DNA of 64,000 bases from positions 62,001 to 126,000 of the forward strand of contig CAVWXY010000020.1 of assembly GCA_963758945.1 (NCBI GenBank). Reading direction: 5' to 3'. The stretch is from VAZQ01 sp963758945. Its GTDB lineage: Bacteria > Pseudomonadota > Alphaproteobacteria > Rhizobiales > Xanthobacteraceae. Below are positions 63,116 to 64,000 of the stretch, one piece after another. Position 1 is the stretch's first letter. Each line of letters opens with the position of its first letter. The translations under genes were made by a program, and so were the position numbers. The notes below the pieces were generated by a model, which saw only the letters and a list, made by a program, of their open reading frames with translations, did not search any database and was not told the origin of the DNA.

Positions 63116-64000
63116 TGCGAGGCAAGGTCGGCTCGCGGGGCGCCTTTCCCGGGTTTCCGCAGTCAAGCCCCCGTTGTTAACCGGTTCGAGCTTTCGCCGC
63201 GATCGTCATGTCCTCCCCGTTACATGATTTGGTGGTATGGTTGGAGGGCGCCACGACATGTGGCCGTGAACGAAGTCCGACTGGCATCGAGTCAGCGATT
63301 CGGGCGCGATTCGTTCGGGACTCGTTCCACAGCTTAAACACAGGGCTCCCCACAGCGCTCCTCTAGGTCGAATTGCGACGCACCGACCGCGCGAAATGGG
63401 GGAGAGGACCGCTTCCGTCGCCAGTCGAGACACAACGTGCAACCACAGGGCGCCGCCCGAAAAAATGCACCGCATGGCACGAGGGCCGCCGGTGCCTGCG
63501 ACGGACTGAAAGCCGGCAGGTCGATCGCCCTCGAGCCGGGGCGCGATCATCGTTTGCAGGCGCGCACCGAAGGCAGAGTTGCCTGCTTCGTGGCCGACGT
63601 TCGTTGTTCGCCGACGATTCATCGCATGTCGAGTTTGGCTGCGGATAAGCTCAAACATCGCGCATTGGTCGCATGAGGTGCGGTGGAACCGCTGCGACCG
63701 GTTCGCGCCGATCCCGCGCCTATCGGGGCCCCAATGGGCGTTTGCCGGATATGGAGGAAGCATGTATCTTCCAGGCCGCGAGATGCGCGCGCGGCCCGAG
63801 GCGCTGCTGAAAATGGACGGCAGGAGTCCAACCACGCCGCACGATCTGCTACCTACAATTCTTGCGAATTTCACTGCGCCCGCCGCAGAGTGATGGACGG
63901 CATCACGCAGCAGCATCCGTTGTCGACCCCAGCTTTCGACCGTTAATGCCCATCTCCTTCTCCTCTCCGACCAATCGCGGCTCCGGCGCCCGCGGCTCCG
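63116..64000. other. Long stretch without a recognised gene, right edge of the window
   Basis: Several frames of 60-236 codons exist on both strands but carry no recognisable motif and compete with each other. An ATG at 63762 has a strong ribosome binding site (see that entry). Another at 63946 (MPISFSSPTNRGSGARGS) runs off the edge and may start a gene. No hairpins with T-runs or tRNA-like folds were found by eye. Confidence 0.4.
63762..63893 (+). CDS. Possible small protein with strong ribosome binding site
   Basis: A 43-codon open frame starting MYLPGREMRARPEALLKMDG and ending PTILANFTAPAAE. The ATG is preceded at ideal distance by atggaggaagc, one of the best ribosome binding sites in the window. 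I recognise no family and no signal peptide or helix, so coding is uncertain. It lies in an otherwise empty region after DUF3108. Confidence 0.3.
   Translation: MYLPGREMRARPEALLKMDGRSPTTPHDLLPTILANFTAPAAE

Overview
The window is high-GC, densely coded DNA with the gene content and gene order of an alphaproteobacterium of the order Hyphomicrobiales (Rhizobiales), probably in the Bradyrhizobium/Xanthobacteraceae neighbourhood. Evidence: the DUF4167-prmC-prfA-ptsP-lysC block, the BolA / J-domain / cobS / cobT (aerobic cobaltochelatase) / rpmB block, DUF1178 with a nitrilase-like gene and grxC, the small membrane protein overlapping xerD opposite aroK-aroB, and PHB genes with phaR. This placement is inference; species cannot be named from the sequence alone. 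No rRNA, tRNA, CRISPR array, prophage or complete insertion sequence was seen.

Layout. 1-5000: an edge-truncated Spy/CpxP-like protein, a cytochrome c'-like protein, a patch of gene debris (HTH fragment, TauE/SafE tail, frameshifted DedA piece), then an HlyD-permease-ATPase exporter whose ATPase carries a one-base frameshift. 5000-22100: acyl-CoA dehydrogenase, twin palindromes, glucokinase, macrodomain protein, patatin, Zur-like regulator, ispG, mtgA, rpmF, PHB genes (phaR, a second short PhaR-domain gene, phaA, phaB), cupin, histidine phosphatase, gloB and a methyltransferase. 22200-45100: a long housekeeping block (DUF4167, prmC, prfA, ptsP, lysC, ubiG, DUF1178, nitrilase-like, grxC, comF, mutT, argJ, parvulin lipoprotein, secA) that seems to have taken in accessory genes: an FkbM methyltransferase, a monooxygenase-like gene with a DMT transporter, an autotransporter and a SIMPL protein. 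45200-56100: an L,D-transpeptidase lipoprotein, accA, enoyl-CoA hydratase, TPR protein, xerD, aroK-aroB-CNNM/CorC, a hydroxycinnamoyl-CoA hydratase/lyase-like gene and an orphan Bug solute-binding protein. 56200-64000: bolA, J-domain protein, cobS, cobT, an esterase-like phytase-family protein, rpmB, a DUF3108 protein, and about 0.9 kb with no recognised gene.

How the genes work together. Adjacent genes joined by 4-nt stop/start overlaps form likely co-translated units: HlyD/permease, prfA/prmC (PrmC methylates the GGQ glutamine of RF1), grxC/nitrilase/DUF1178, argJ/SIMPL, xerD/small membrane protein, aroK/aroB/CorC and cobT/esterase-like. phaA and phaB convert acetyl-CoA to 3-hydroxybutyryl-CoA, with phaR and its short paralogue read in the opposite direction beside them.

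I found no clear undescribed multi-gene system. The best leads are the stand-alone PhaR DNA-binding-domain gene overlapping phaR, the acyl-CoA dehydrogenase whose catalytic glutamate appears to sit at the isovaleryl-type position, the autotransporter with an unusual passenger, the gene-debris patch, and several dispersed hairpin repeats.
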